From assembly GCF_037975245.1 (NCBI RefSeq), contig NC_092568.1:4535001-4599000 (forward strand): 64,000 bases of DNA. The letters are read 5' to 3'. The notes under the pieces were generated by a model that was given only the letters and a program-made list of their open reading frames with translations, was not told where the DNA came from and searched no databases. This document shows positions 26,801 through 40,300 of this stretch, in pieces. The position numbers and the translations under genes were made by a program. Source of the stretch: Apostichopus japonicus. Its lineage: Eukaryota > Echinodermata > Holothuroidea > Aspidochirotida > Stichopodidae. The first letter of the stretch is position 1. The number at the start of each line of letters is the position of its first letter.

Positions 26801-28680
26801 ACAATATTTTTTACAGTGCTTGATATACTGGATAATAAATATTAACTTGTTGATACTGTACTCTGGTCATGTTGTATGAGTGCCAGGATACCTTGTGGGG
26901 TACAGACATTGAAATTAAATTACAATATGTCTCTCAAGAACTTAATAAGAACTAAATCCATCTACCTAGCAAACAATGGAAATTCTTCAATATAAATTCA
27001 TCTAATTGACAGCGATAATCTATACAGAATAAAACTTATCATTCGCATTGTAGGACCTTATATTGTATGAGTACCAGTGTAGCTTGTGGGGTACAAAACT
27101 TAAATGTCATATGAATATACCTTAAAAATAATGCATCTAAATGGCAGCCTTAAGTAGATGCCTTCATTGCTATGAGTAGCCAACAATATTTTTGGCAGTG
27201 CTTTATATACAGGATAATGAAAATTCACCTATTGATGCTGTATTCTGGTCATGTGGTATGAGTGCCAGGATACCTTGTGGGGTACAGACAGTTCAATTAC
27301 AATTACAATATGTCTCTCAAGAACTTAATTAGAACTAAATCCATCTAACTAGCAAACAATGGAAATTCTTCAATATAAATTCATCTAATTGACAGCGATA
27401 ATCTATACAAAAAAATACTTATCATTCGCATTGTAGGACCTAACATTATATGAGTACCAGTGTAGCTTGTGGGGTACAAAACTTAAATGTCATATAAATA
27501 TACCTTAAAAACAATGCAACTAAATGGCAGCCTAAAGAGGATGCCTTCATTGCTATTAGAAGCCAACAATAACTTTGACCTTTGTTTTATACTGGAATAT
27601 GAAAAATTACCTATAGATACTGTATTCTGGTAATATGGTATGAGTACCAGGATACCTTGTGGGGTACAGACATTTAAATTCAAATTTGTCTCTCAAGAAC
27701 TTAATAAGAACTAAATCCATCTACCTAGCAAACAATGGAAATTCTTCAATATAAATTCATCTAATTGACAGCGATAATCTATACAAAAAAATACTTATCA
27801 TTCGCATTGTAGGACCTAACATTATATGAGTACCAGTGTAGCTTGTGGGGTACAAAACTTAAATGTCATATAAATATACCTTAAAAACAATGCAACTAAA
27901 TGGCAGCCTAAAGTAGATGCCTTCATTGCTATGAGTAGCCAACAATATTTTTTACAGTGCTTGATATACTGGATAATAAATATTAACTAGTTGATTTTGT
28001 ACTCTGGTCATGTTGTATGAGTGCCAGGATACCTTGTGGGGTACAGACAGTTAAATTACAATTTGTCGTTCTGTACTCTGGTCATGTGGTATGAGTGCCA
28101 TGATTCCTTGTGGGGTACAGACAGTTAAATTACAATTTGTCTCTCAAGAACTTAATAAGAACTAAATCCATCTACCTAGCAAACAATGGAAATTCTTCAA
28201 TATAAATTCATCTAATTGACAGCGATAATCTATACAAAAAAATACTTATCATTCGCATTGTAGGACCTAACATTATATGAGTACCAGTGTAGCTTGTGGG
28301 GTACAAAACTTAAATGTCATATAAATATACCTTAAAAACAATGCAACTAAATGGCAGCCTAAAGTAGATGCCTTCATTGCTATGAGTAGCCAACAATATT
28401 TTTTACAGTGCTTGATATACTGGATAATAAATATTAACTTGTTGATTTTGTACTCTGGTCATGTTGTATGAGTGCCAGGATACCTTGTGGGGTACAGACA
28501 GTTAAATTACAATTTGTCGTACTGTACTCTGGTCATGTGGTATGAGTGCCAGGATACCTTGTGGGGTACAGACAGTTAAATTACAATTTGTCGTACTGTA
28601 CTCTGGTCATGTGGTATGAGTGCCAGGATACCTTGTGGGGTACAGACAGTTAAATTACAATTTGTCTCTCAAGAACTTAA
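11875..28680 (+). repeat. higher-order repeat domain, 3,942-bp unit
   Basis: The diagnostic variant GACATTGAAATTAAATTAC follows the B box at units starting 11875, 13850, 15067, 17034, 19009, 20976, 22950, 24912 and 26876. The usual step is ~1,962-1,975 bp (five dimers plus one 74-bp block); one step is shortened to 1,217 bp. Two ~1.97-kb types alternate: alpha with AGGACTAAAT and GACCGCGG (15901, 19843, 23781, 25743) and beta with AGAACTAAAT at the same place (17865, 21807, 27707). The alpha-beta pair gives a 3,942-bp unit. 15067-19008 and 19009-22949 share even private variants (CAATGGTCATTCTTCG, GATACAATACTCTG) and look almost identical, so amplification is recent. Confidence 0.85.
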
Positions 28681-31600
28681 TAAGAACTAAAGCCATCTAC
28701 CTAGCAAACAATGGATATTCCTTGATATGAATTCATTGATTGACCGTGGTATTCTGTACAGTAAAATTTTTATTCGCATTGTAGAACTTAAGATTATATG
28801 AGTACAAGTGTAGCTTGTGTGGTACAGAACTTAAATGTCATATAAACATACCTTAATGCATCTAAATGGCAGCCTAAAGTAGATGCCTTCATTGCTATGA
28901 GTAGCCAACAATATTTTTTACAGTGCTTTATATACTGGATAATAAATATTAACTTGTTGATACTGTACTCTGGTCATGTGGTATGAGTGCCAGGATACCT
29001 TGTGGGGTACAGACAAGTTAAATTACAATTTGTCTCTCAAGAACTTAACAAGAACTAAATCCTTCTACCTAACAAACAATGGAAATCCTTCAATATGAAT
29101 TCAAAGAGTTTACCATGGATATCTGTATAGTAAATTGATAATTTGCATCAAAGGACTTAAGATTATATGAGTACCAGTGTAGCTTGTGGGGTACAGAACT
29201 TTGATGTGATATAAATATACCTTAATGCATCTAAGTGGCAGCCTAAAGTAGATGCCTTCATTGCTATTAGAAGCCAACAATAACTTTGACCTTGGTTTTA
29301 TACTGGAATATGAAAATTCACCTATTGATACTGTATTCTGGTCATGTGGTATGAGTACCAGGATACCTTGTGGGGTACAGACATTTAAATTAAAATTTGT
29401 CTCTAAAGAACTTAACAAGAACTAAATCCTTCTACCTAGCAAACAATGGATATTCCTTGATATGAATTCACCGATTGACCGCGGTTATCTGTACAGTAAA
29501 ATTTTTATTCGCATTGTAGGACTTAAGATTATATGAGTACAAGTGTAGCTTGTGGGGTACAGAACTTTAATGTAATATAAATATACCTTAATGCATCTAA
29601 GTGGAAGCCTTAAGTAGATGCCTTTATTGCTATAAGAAGCCAACAATATTTTTTACAGTGCTTAATATACTGGATAATTAATATTAACTTGTTGATACTG
29701 TACTCTGGTCATGTGGTATGAGTGCCAGGATACCTTGTGGGGTACAGACAGTTAAATTACAATTTGTTGTACTGTACTCTGGTCATGTGGTATGAGTGCC
29801 AGGATACCTTGTGGGGTACAGACAGTTAAATTACAATTTGTCTCTAAAGAACTTAACAAGAACTAAATCCTTCTACCTAGCAAACAATGGATATTCCTTG
29901 ATATGAATTCACCGATTGACCGCGGTTATCTGTACAGTAAAATTTTTATTCGCATTGTAGGACTTAAGATTATATGAGTACAAGTGTAGCTTGTGGGGTA
30001 CAGAACTTTAATGTAATATAAATATACCTTAATGCATCTAAGTGGAAGCCTTAAGTAGATGCCTTTATTGCTATAAGAAGCCAACAATATTTTTTACAGT
30101 GCTTAATATACTGGATAATAAATATTAACTTGTTGATACTGTACTCTGGTCATGTGGTATGAGTGCCAGGATACCTTGTGGGGTACAGACAGTTAAATTA
30201 CAATTTGTTGTACTGTACTCTGGTCATGTGGTATGAGTGCCAGGATACCTTGTGGGGTACAGACAGTTAAATTACAATTTGTTGTACTGTACTCTGGTCA
30301 TGTGGTATGAGTGCCAGGATACCTTGTGGGGTACAGACAGTTAAATTACAATTTGTCTCTCAAGAACTTAATAAGAACAAAATCCATCTACCTAGCAAAC
30401 AATGAAAATTCTTCAATATAAATTCATCTCATTGACAGCGATAATCTATACAGAATAAAACTTATCATTCGCATTGTAGGACTTAAGATTATATGAGTAC
30501 AAGTGTAGCTTGTGGGGTACAGAACTTAAATGTGATATAAATATACCTTAATGCATCTAAGTGGAAGCCTTAAGTAGATGCCTTCATTGCTATGAGTAGC
30601 CTACAATAACTTTGACAGTGCTTTATATACAGGATAATGAAAATTCACCTATTGATGTTGTATTCTGGTCATGTGGTATGAGTGCCAGGATACCTTGTGG
30701 GGTACAGACAGTTAAATTACAATTACAATATGTCTCTCAAGAACTTGATTAGAACTAAATCCATCTACCTAGCAAACAATGAAAACTCTTCAATATAAAT
30801 TCATCTAATTGACAGCAATAATCTATACAGAATGAAACTTATCATTCGCATTGTAGGACCTAATATTATATGAGTACCAGTGTAGCTTGTGGGGTACAGA
30901 ACTTAAATGTGATATAAATATACCTTAATGCATCTAAGTGACAGCTAGAGTAGATGCCTCCATTGCTATTAGAAGCCAAACAATAACTTTGACCCTGGTT
31001 TTATACTGGAATATGAAAATTCACCTATTGATGTTGTATTCTGGTCATGTGGTATGAGTGCCAGGATACCTTGTGGGGTACAGACAGTTCAATTACAATT
31101 ACAATATGTCTCTCAAGAACTTAATTAGAACTAAATCCATCTAACTAGCAAACAATGGAAATTCTTCAATATAAATTCATCTAATTGACAGCGATAATCT
31201 ATACAAAAAACTACTTATCATTCGCATTGTAGGACCTAACATTATATGAGTACCAGTGTAGCTTGTGGGGTACAAAACTTAAATGTCATATAAATATACC
31301 TTAAAAACAATGCAACTAAATGGCAGCCTAAAGTAGATGCCTTCATTGCTGTTAGAAGCCAACAATAACTTTGACCTTTGTTTTATACTGGAATATGAAA
31401 ATTCACCTATAGATACTGTATTCTGGTAATATGGTATGAGTACCAGGATACCTTGTGGGGTACAGACAGTTAAATTACAATTTGTTGTACTGTACTCTGG
31501 TCATGTGGTATGAGTGCCAGGATACCTTGTGGGGTACAGACAGTTAAATTACAATTTGTTGTACTGTACTCTGGTCATGTGGTATGAGTGCCAGGATACC

Positions 31601-34325
31601 TTGTGGGGTACAGACAGTTAAATTACAATTTGTCTCTAAAGAACTTAACAAGAACTAAATCCTTCTACCTAGCAAACAATGGATATTCCTTGATATGAAT
31701 TCACCGATTGACCGCGGTTATCTGTACAGTAAAATTTTTATTCGCATTGTAGGACTTAAGATTATATGAGTACAAGTGTAGCTTGTGGGGTACAGAACTT
31801 TAATGTAATATAAATATACCTTAATGCATCTAAGTGGAAGCCTTAAGTAGATGCCTTTATTGCTATAAGAAGCCAATAATATTTTTTACAGTGCTTAATA
31901 TACTGGATAATAAATATTAACTTGTTGATACTGTACTCTGGTCATGTGGTATGAGTGCCAGGATACCTTGTGGGGTACAGACAGTTAAATTACAATTTGT
32001 TGTACTGTACTCTGGTCATGTGGTATGAGTGCCAGGATACCTTGTGGGGTACAGACAGTTAAATTACAATTTGTTGTACTGTACTCTGGTCATGTGGTAT
32101 GAGTGCCAGGATACCTTGTGGGGTACAGACAGTAAAATTACAATTTGTTGTACTGTACTCTGGTCATGTGGTATGAGTGCCAGGATACCTTGTGGGGTAC
32201 AGACAGTTAAATTACAATTTGTCTCTCAAGAACTTAATAAGAACAAAATCCATCTACCTAGCAAACAATGAAAATTCTTCAATATAAATTCATCTCATTG
32301 ACAGCGATAATCTATACAGAATAAAACTTATCATTCGCATTGTAGGACTTAAGATTATATGAGTACCAGTGTAGCTTGTGGGGTACAGAACTTAAATGTG
32401 ATATAAATATACCTTAATGCATCTAAGTGGAAGCCTTAAGCAGATGCCTTCATTGCTATGAGTAGCCTACAATAACTTTGACAGTGCTTTATATACAGGA
32501 TAATGAAAATTCACCTATTGATGCTGTATTCTGGTCATGTGGTATGAGTGCCAGGATACCTTGTGGGGTACAGACAGTTAAATTACAATTACAATATGTC
32601 TCTCAAGAACTTGATTAGAACTAAATCCATCTACCTAGCAAACAATGAAAACTCTTCAATATAAATTCATCTAATTGACAGCAATAATCTATACAGAATG
32701 AAACTTATCATTCGCATTGTAGGACCTAATATTATATGAGTACCAGTGTAGCTTGTGGGGTACAGAACTTAAATGTGATATAAATATACCTTAATGCATC
32801 TAAGTGACAGCTAGAGTAGATGCCTCCATTGCTATTAGAAGCCAAACAATAACTTTGACCCTGGTTTTATACTGGAATATGAAAATTCACCTATTGATGT
32901 TGTATTCTGGTCATGTTGTATGAGTGCCAGGATACCTTGTGGGGTACAGACAGTTAAATTACAATTTGTCGTACTGTACTCTGGTCATGTGATATGAGTG
33001 CCAGGATACCTTGTGGGGTACAGACAGTTAAATTACAATTTGTCTCTCAAGAACTTAATAAGAACTAAAGCCATCTACTGTACGTAGCAAACAATGAAAA
33101 TACTTCAATATAAATTCATCTAATTGACAGCGATAATCTATACACAAAAAAATACTTATTATTCGCATTGTAGGACCTAATATTATATGAGTACCAGTGT
33201 AGCTTGTGGGGTACAGAACTTAAATGTGATATAAATACACCTTAATGCATCTAAGTGGCAGCCTAAAGTAGATGCCTTTGAACATTGCTATTAGAAGCCA
33301 ACAATAACTTTGACCTTGGTTTTATACTGGAATATGAAAATTCACCTATTGATACTGTATTCTGGTAATGTGGTATGAGTACCAGGATACCTTGTGGGGT
33401 ACAGACATTTAAATTAAAATTTGTCTCTCAAGAACTTAACAAGAACTAAATCCTTCTACCTAGCAAACTATGGATATTCCTTGATATGAATTCACCGATT
33501 GACCGCGGTTATCTGTACAGTAAAATTTTAATTCGCATTGTAGGACTTAAGATTATATGAGTACAAGTGTAGCTTGTGGGGTACAGAACTTTAATGTGAT
33601 ATAAATATACCTTAATGCATCTAAGTGGAAGCCTTAAGTAGATGCCTTCATTGCTATGAGTAGCCTACAATAACTTGGACAGTGCTTTATATACAGGATA
33701 ATGAAAATTCACCTATTGATGCTGTATTCTGGTCATGTGGTATGAGTGCCAGGATACCTTGTGGGGTACAGACAGTTCAATTACAATTACAATATGTCTC
33801 TCAAGAACTTAATTAGAACTAAATCCATCTAACTAGCAAACAATGGAAATTCTTCAATATAAATTCATCTAATTGACAGCGATAATCTATACAAAAAACT
33901 ACTTATCATTCGCATTGTAGGACCTAACATTATATGAGTACCAGTGTAGCTTGTGGGGTACAAAACTTAAATGTCATATAAATATACCTTAAAAACAATG
34001 CAACTAAATGGCAGCCTAAAGTAGATGCCTTCATTGCTATTAGAAGCCAACAATAACTTTGACCTTTGTTTTATACTGGAATATGAAAATTCACCTATAG
34101 ATACTGTATTCTGGTAATATGGTATGAGTACCAGGATACCTTGTGGGGTACAGACAGTTAAATTACAATTTGTTGTACTGTACTCTGGTCATGTGGTATG
34201 AGTGCCAGGATACCTTGTGGGGTACAGACAGTAAAATTACAATTTGTTGTACTGTACTCTGGTCATGTGGTATGAGTGCCAGGATACCTTGTGGGGTACA
34301 GACAGTTAAATTACAATTTGTCTCT
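28440..34325 (+). repeat. 74-bp sub-block amplifications within the satellite
   Basis: The block from CTGTACTCTGGTCATGTGG through the B box to ACAATTTGT(C/T)GTA is repeated in direct tandem: copies start at 31931, 32005, 32079 and 32153 (exactly 74 bp apart), with two to four copies also at about 28440-28660, 29700-29840, 30130-30350, 31430-31625 and 34140-34320. The linker changes from TGTCGTACTG in the 13-28 kb domain to TGTTGTACTG here, which marks a distinct amplification round. Confidence 0.85.
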
Positions 34326-36720
34326 CAAGAACTTAATAAGAACAAAATCCATCTACCTAGCAAACAATGAAAATTCTTCAATATAAATTCATCTCATTGA
34401 CAGCGATAATCTATACAGAATAAAACTTATCATTCGCATTGTAGGACTTAAGATTATATGAGTACAAGTGTAGCTTGTGGGGTACAGAACTTAAATGTGA
34501 TATAAATATACCCTAATGCATCTAAGTGGAAGCCTTAAGTAGATGCCTTCATTGCTATGAGTAGCCTACAATAACTTTGACAGTGCTTTATATACAGGAT
34601 AATGAAAATTCACCTATTGATGCTGTATTCTGGTCATGTGGTATGAGTGCCAGGATACCTTGTGGGGTACAGACAGTTAAATTACAATTACAATATGTCT
34701 CTCAAGAACTTGATTAGAACTAAATCCATCTACCTAGCAAACAATGAAAACTCTTCAATATAAATTCATCTAATTGACAGCAATAATCTGTACAGAATGA
34801 AACTTATCATTCGCATTGTAGGACCTAATATTATATGAGTACAAGTGTAGCTTGTGGGGTACAGAACTTAAATGTGATATAAATATACCTTAATGCATCT
34901 AAGTGACAGCTAGAGTAGATGCCTCCATTGCTATTAGAAGCCAAACAATAACTTTGACCCTTGTTTTATACTGGAATATGAAAATTCACCTATTGATGTT
35001 GTATTCTGGTCATGTTGTATGAGTGCCAGGATACCTTGTGGGGTACAGACAGTTAAATTACAATTTGTCGTACTGTACTCTGGTCATGTGATATGAGTGC
35101 CAGGATACCTTGTGGGGTACAGACAGTTAAATTACAATTTGTCTCTCAAGAACTTAATAAGAACTAAAGCCATCTACTGTACGTAGCAAACAATGAAAAT
35201 TCTTCAATATAAATTCATTTAATTGACAGCGGTAATCTATACACAAAAAAATACTTATTATTCGCATTGTAGGACCTAATATTATATGAGTACCAGTGTA
35301 GCTTGTGGGGTACAGAACTTAAATGTGATATAAATACACCTTAATGCATCTAAGTGGCAGCCTAAAGTAGATGCCTTTGAACATTGCTATTAGAAGCCAA
35401 CAATAACTTTGACCTTGGTTTTATACTGGAATATGAAAATTCACCTATTGATACTGTATTCTGGTAATGTGGTATGAGTACCAGGATACCTTGTGGGGTA
35501 CAGACATTTAAATTAAAATTTGTCTCTCAAGAACTTAACAAGAACTAAATCCTTCTACCTAGCAAACTATGGATATTCCTTGATATGAATTCACCGATTG
35601 ACCGCGGTTATCTGTACAGTAAAATTTTTATTCGCATTGTAGGACTTAAGATTATATGAGTACAAGTGTAGCTTGTGGGGTACAGAACTTTAATGTGATA
35701 TAAATATACCTTAATGCATCTAAGTGGAAGCCTTAAGTAGATGCCTTCATTGCTATGAGTAGCCTACAATAACTTTGACAGTGCTTTATATACAGGATAA
35801 TGAAAATTCACCTATTGATGCTGTATTCTGGTCATGTGGTATGAGTGCCAGGATACCTTGTGGGGTACAGACAGTTAAATTACAATTACAATATGTCTCT
35901 CAAGAACTTGATTAGAAGTAAATCCATCTACCTAGCAAACAATGAAAACTCTTCAATATAAATTTCATCTAATTGACAGCAATAATCGCATTGTAGGACC
36001 TAACATTATATGAGTACCAGTGTAGCTTGTGGGGTACAGAACTTAAATGTGATATAAATATACCTTAATGCATCTAAGTGACAGCTAGAGTAGATGCCTC
36101 CATTGCTATTAGAAGCCAAACAATAACTTTGACCCTGGTTTTATACTGGAATATGAAAATTCACCTATTGATGTTGTATTCTGGTCATGTTGTATGAGTG
36201 CCAGGATACCTTGTGGGGTACAGACAGTTAAATTACAATTTGTCGTACTGTACTCTGGTCATGTGATATGAGTGCCAGGATACCTTGTGGGGTACAGACA
36301 GTTAAATTACAATTTGTCTCTCAAGAACTTAATAAGAACTAAAGCCATCTACTGTACGTAGCAAACAATGAAAATTCTTCAATATAAATTCATCTAATTG
36401 ACAGCGATAATCTATACACAAAAAAATACTTATTATTCGCATTGTAGGACCTAATATTATATGAGTACCAGTGTAGCTTGTGGGGTACAGAACTTAAATG
36501 TGATATAAATACACCTTAATGCATCTAAGTGGCAGCCTAAAGTAGATGCCTTTGAACATTGCTATTAGAAGCCAACAATAACTTTGACCTTGGTTTTATA
36601 CTGGAATATGAAAATTCACCTATTGATACTGTATTCTGGTAATGTGGTATGAGTACCAGGATACCTTGTGGGGTACAGACATTTAAATTAAAATTTGACT
36701 CTCAAGAACTTAACAAGAAC
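30360..36720 (+). repeat. higher-order repeat domain, ~2.1-kb unit
   Basis: Private variants recur at long range: CTACTGTACGTAGCAAAC at 33075, 35174 and 36349 (steps 2,099 and 1,175), and AGAACAAAATCCATC near 30374, 32240 and 34339 (steps about 1,866 and 2,099). A variant with CTAAGTGACAGCTAGAG accompanies them. The step lengths vary by dimer deletions and by the number of 74-bp blocks. Confidence 0.75.
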
Positions 36721-37389
36721 TAAATCCTTCTACCTAGCAAACAATGGAAATTCTTCAATATAAATTCATCTAATTGACAGCGATAATCTATACAAAAAAA
36801 TACTTATCATTCGCATTGTAGGACCTAACATTATATGAGTACCAGTATAGCTTGTGGGGTACAAAACTTAAATGTCATATAAATATACCTTAAAAACAAT
36901 GCAACTAAATGGTAGCCTAAAGTAGATGCCTTCATTGCTATGAGTAGCCAACAATATTTTTTACAGTGCTTTATATGCTGGATAATAAATATTAACTTGT
37001 TGATACTGTACTCTGGTCATGTTGTATGAGTGCCAGGATACCTTGTGGGGTACAGACAGTTCAATTACAATTTGTCTCTCAAGAACCTAAAAAGAACTAA
37101 ATCCATCTACCTAGCAAACAATGAAAATTCTTCAATATAAATTCATCTCATTGACAGCGATAGTGAATACAGAAAAATAGTTATCATTCGCATTGTAGGA
37201 CCTAATATTATATGAGTACCAGTGTAGCTTGTGGGGTACAAAACTTAAATGTGATAAAAATACACCTTAATGCATCTAAGTGGCAGCTAGAGTAGATGCC
37301 TCCATTGCTATTAATAGCAAAACAATAACTTTGACCCTGGTTTTATACTGGAATATGAAAATTCACCTATTGATGCTGTATTCTGGTCA

Positions 37390-40300
37390 TGTTGTATGAG
37401 TGCCAGGACACCTTGTGGGGTACAGACAATTTTATTAAATTAAAATTTGTCTCTCAAGAACTTAACAAGAACTAAATCCTTCTACCTAGCAAACAATGGA
37501 TATTCCTTGATATGAATTCATTGATTGACCGTGGTATTCTGTACAGTAACATTTTTATTCGCATTGTAGGACTTAAGATTATATGAGTACAAGTGTAGCT
37601 TGTGGGGTACAGAACTTAAATGTCATATAAACATACCTTAATGCATCTAAATGGCAGCCTTAAGTAGATGCCTTCATTGCTATGAGTAGCCAACAATATA
37701 TTTTACAGTGCTTTATATACTGGATAATAAATATTAACTTGTTGATACTGTACTCTGGTCATGTGGTATGAGTGCCAGGATACCTTGTGGGGTACAGACA
37801 AGTTAAATTACAATTTGTCTCTCAAGAACTTAACAAGAACTAAATCCTTCTACCTAACAAACAATGGAAATCCTTCAATATGAATTCAAAGAGTTTACCA
37901 TGGATATCTGTATAGTAAATTGATAATTTGCATCATAGGACTTAAGATTATATGAGTACCAGTGTAGCTTGTGGGGTACAGAACTTTGATGTGATATAAA
38001 TATACCTTAATGCATCTAAGTGGCAGCCTAAAGTAGATGCCTTCATTGCTATTAGAAGCCAACAATAACTTTGACCTTGGTTTTATACTGGAATATGAAA
38101 ATTCACCTATTGATACTGTATTCTGGTAATGTGGTATGAGTGCCAGGATACCTTGTGGGGTACAGACATTTAAATTAAAATTTGGTCTCTCAAGAACTTA
38201 ACAAGAACTAAATCCTTCTACCTAGCAAACAATGGATATTCCTTGATATGAATTCATTGATTGACCGTGGTATTAGGTACAGTAAAATTTTTATTCGCAT
38301 TGTAGGACTTAAGATTATATGAGTACAAGTGTAGCTTGTGGGGTACAGAACTTAAATGTCATATAAACATACCTTAATGCATCTAAATGGCAGCCTAAAG
38401 TAGATGTCTTCATTGCTATGAGTAGCCAACAATATTTTTTGCAGTGCTTTATATGCTGGATAATAAATATTAACTTGTTGATACTGTACTCTGGTCATGT
38501 GGTATGAGTGCCAGGATACCTTGTGGGGTACAGACAGTTAAATTACAATTTGTCCTACTGTACTCTGGTCATGTGGTATGAGTGCCAGGATACCTTGTGG
38601 GGTACAGACAGTTCAATTACAATTTGTCTCTCAAGAACCTAAAAAGAACTAAATCCATCTACCTATATAGCAAACAATGAAAATTCTTCAATATAAATTC
38701 ATCTCATTGACAGCGATAATCCATACAGAAAAATAGTTATCATTCGCATTGTAGGACCTAATATTATATGAGTACCAGTGTAGCTTGTGGGGTACAAAAC
38801 TTAAATGTGATAAAAATACACCTTAATGCATCTAAGTGGCAGCTAGAGTAGATGCCTCCATTGCTATTAGAAGCCAAACAATAACTTTGACCCTGGTTTT
38901 ATACTGGAATATGAAAATTCACCTATTGATGCTGTATTCTGGTCATGTTGTATGAGTGCCAGGACACCTTGTGGGGTACAGACAATTTTATTAAATTAAA
39001 ATTTGTCTCTCAAGAACTTAACAAGAACTAAATCCTTCTACCTAGCAAACAATGGATATTCCTTGATATGAATTCATTGATTGACCGTGGTATTCTGTAC
39101 AGTAACATTTTTATTCGCATTGTAGGACTTAAGATTATATGAGTACAAGTGTAGCTTGTGGGGTACAGAACTTAAATGTCATATAAACATACCTTAATGC
39201 ATCTAAATGGCAGCCTTAAGTAGATGCCTTCATTGCTATGAGTAGCCAACAATATATTTTACAGTGCTTTATATACTGGATAATAAATATTAACTTGTTG
39301 ATACTGTACTCTGGTCATGTGGTATGAGTGCCAGGATACCTTGTGGGGTACAGACAAGTTAAATTACAATTTGTCTCTCAAGAACTTAACAAGAACTAAA
39401 TCCTTCTACCTAACAAACAATGGAAATCCTTCAATATGAATTCAAAGAGTTTACCATGGATATCTGTATAGTAAATTGATAATTTGCATCATAGGACTTA
39501 AGATTATATGAGTACCAGTGTAGCTTGTGGGGTACAGAACTTTGATGTGATATAAATATACCTTAATGCATCTAAGTGGCAGCCTAAAGTAGATGCCTTC
39601 ATTGCTATTAGAAGCCAACAATAACTTTGACCTTGGTTTTATACTGGAATATGAAAATTCACCTATTGATACTGTATTCTGGTAATGTGGTATGAGTACC
39701 AGGATACCTTGTGGGGTACAGACATTTAAATTAAAATTTGTCTCTCAAGAACTTAACAAGAACTAAATCCTTCTACCTAGCAAACAATGGATATTCCTTG
39801 ATATGAATTCATTGATTGACCGTGGTATTAGGTACAGTAAAATTTTTATTCGCATTGTAGGACTTAAGATTATATGAGTACAAGTGTAGCTTGTGGGGTA
39901 CAGAACTTAAATGTCATATAAACATACCTTAATGCATCTAAATGGCAGCCTAAAGTAGATGTCTTCATTGCTATGAGTAGCCAACAATATTTTTTGCAGT
40001 GCTTTATATGCTGGATAATAAATATTAACTTGTTGATACTGTACTCTGGTCATGTGGTATGAGTGCCAGGATACCTTGTGGGGTACAGACAGTTAAATTA
40101 CAATTTGTCCTACTGTACTCTGGTCATGTGGTATGAGTGCCAGGATACCTTGTGGGGTACAGACAGTTCAATTACAATTTGTCTTTCAAGAACCTAATAA
40201 GAACTAAATCCATCTACCTATATAGCAAACAATGAAAATTCTTCAATATAAATTCATCTCATTGACAGCGATAATCCATACAGAAAAATAGTTATCATTC

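Noticed and set aside
29110-29418. 102-codon minus-strand ORF (and similar 60-85-codon ORFs) in the satellite
   Set aside because: The peptides are translations of the repeated unit and recur wherever the unit does; frames break at random in other copies. No protein family is recognisable.
32029-32271. 80-codon ORF with an internal repeat
   Set aside because: It is produced by reading through tandem 74-bp blocks in successive frames; no independent support.
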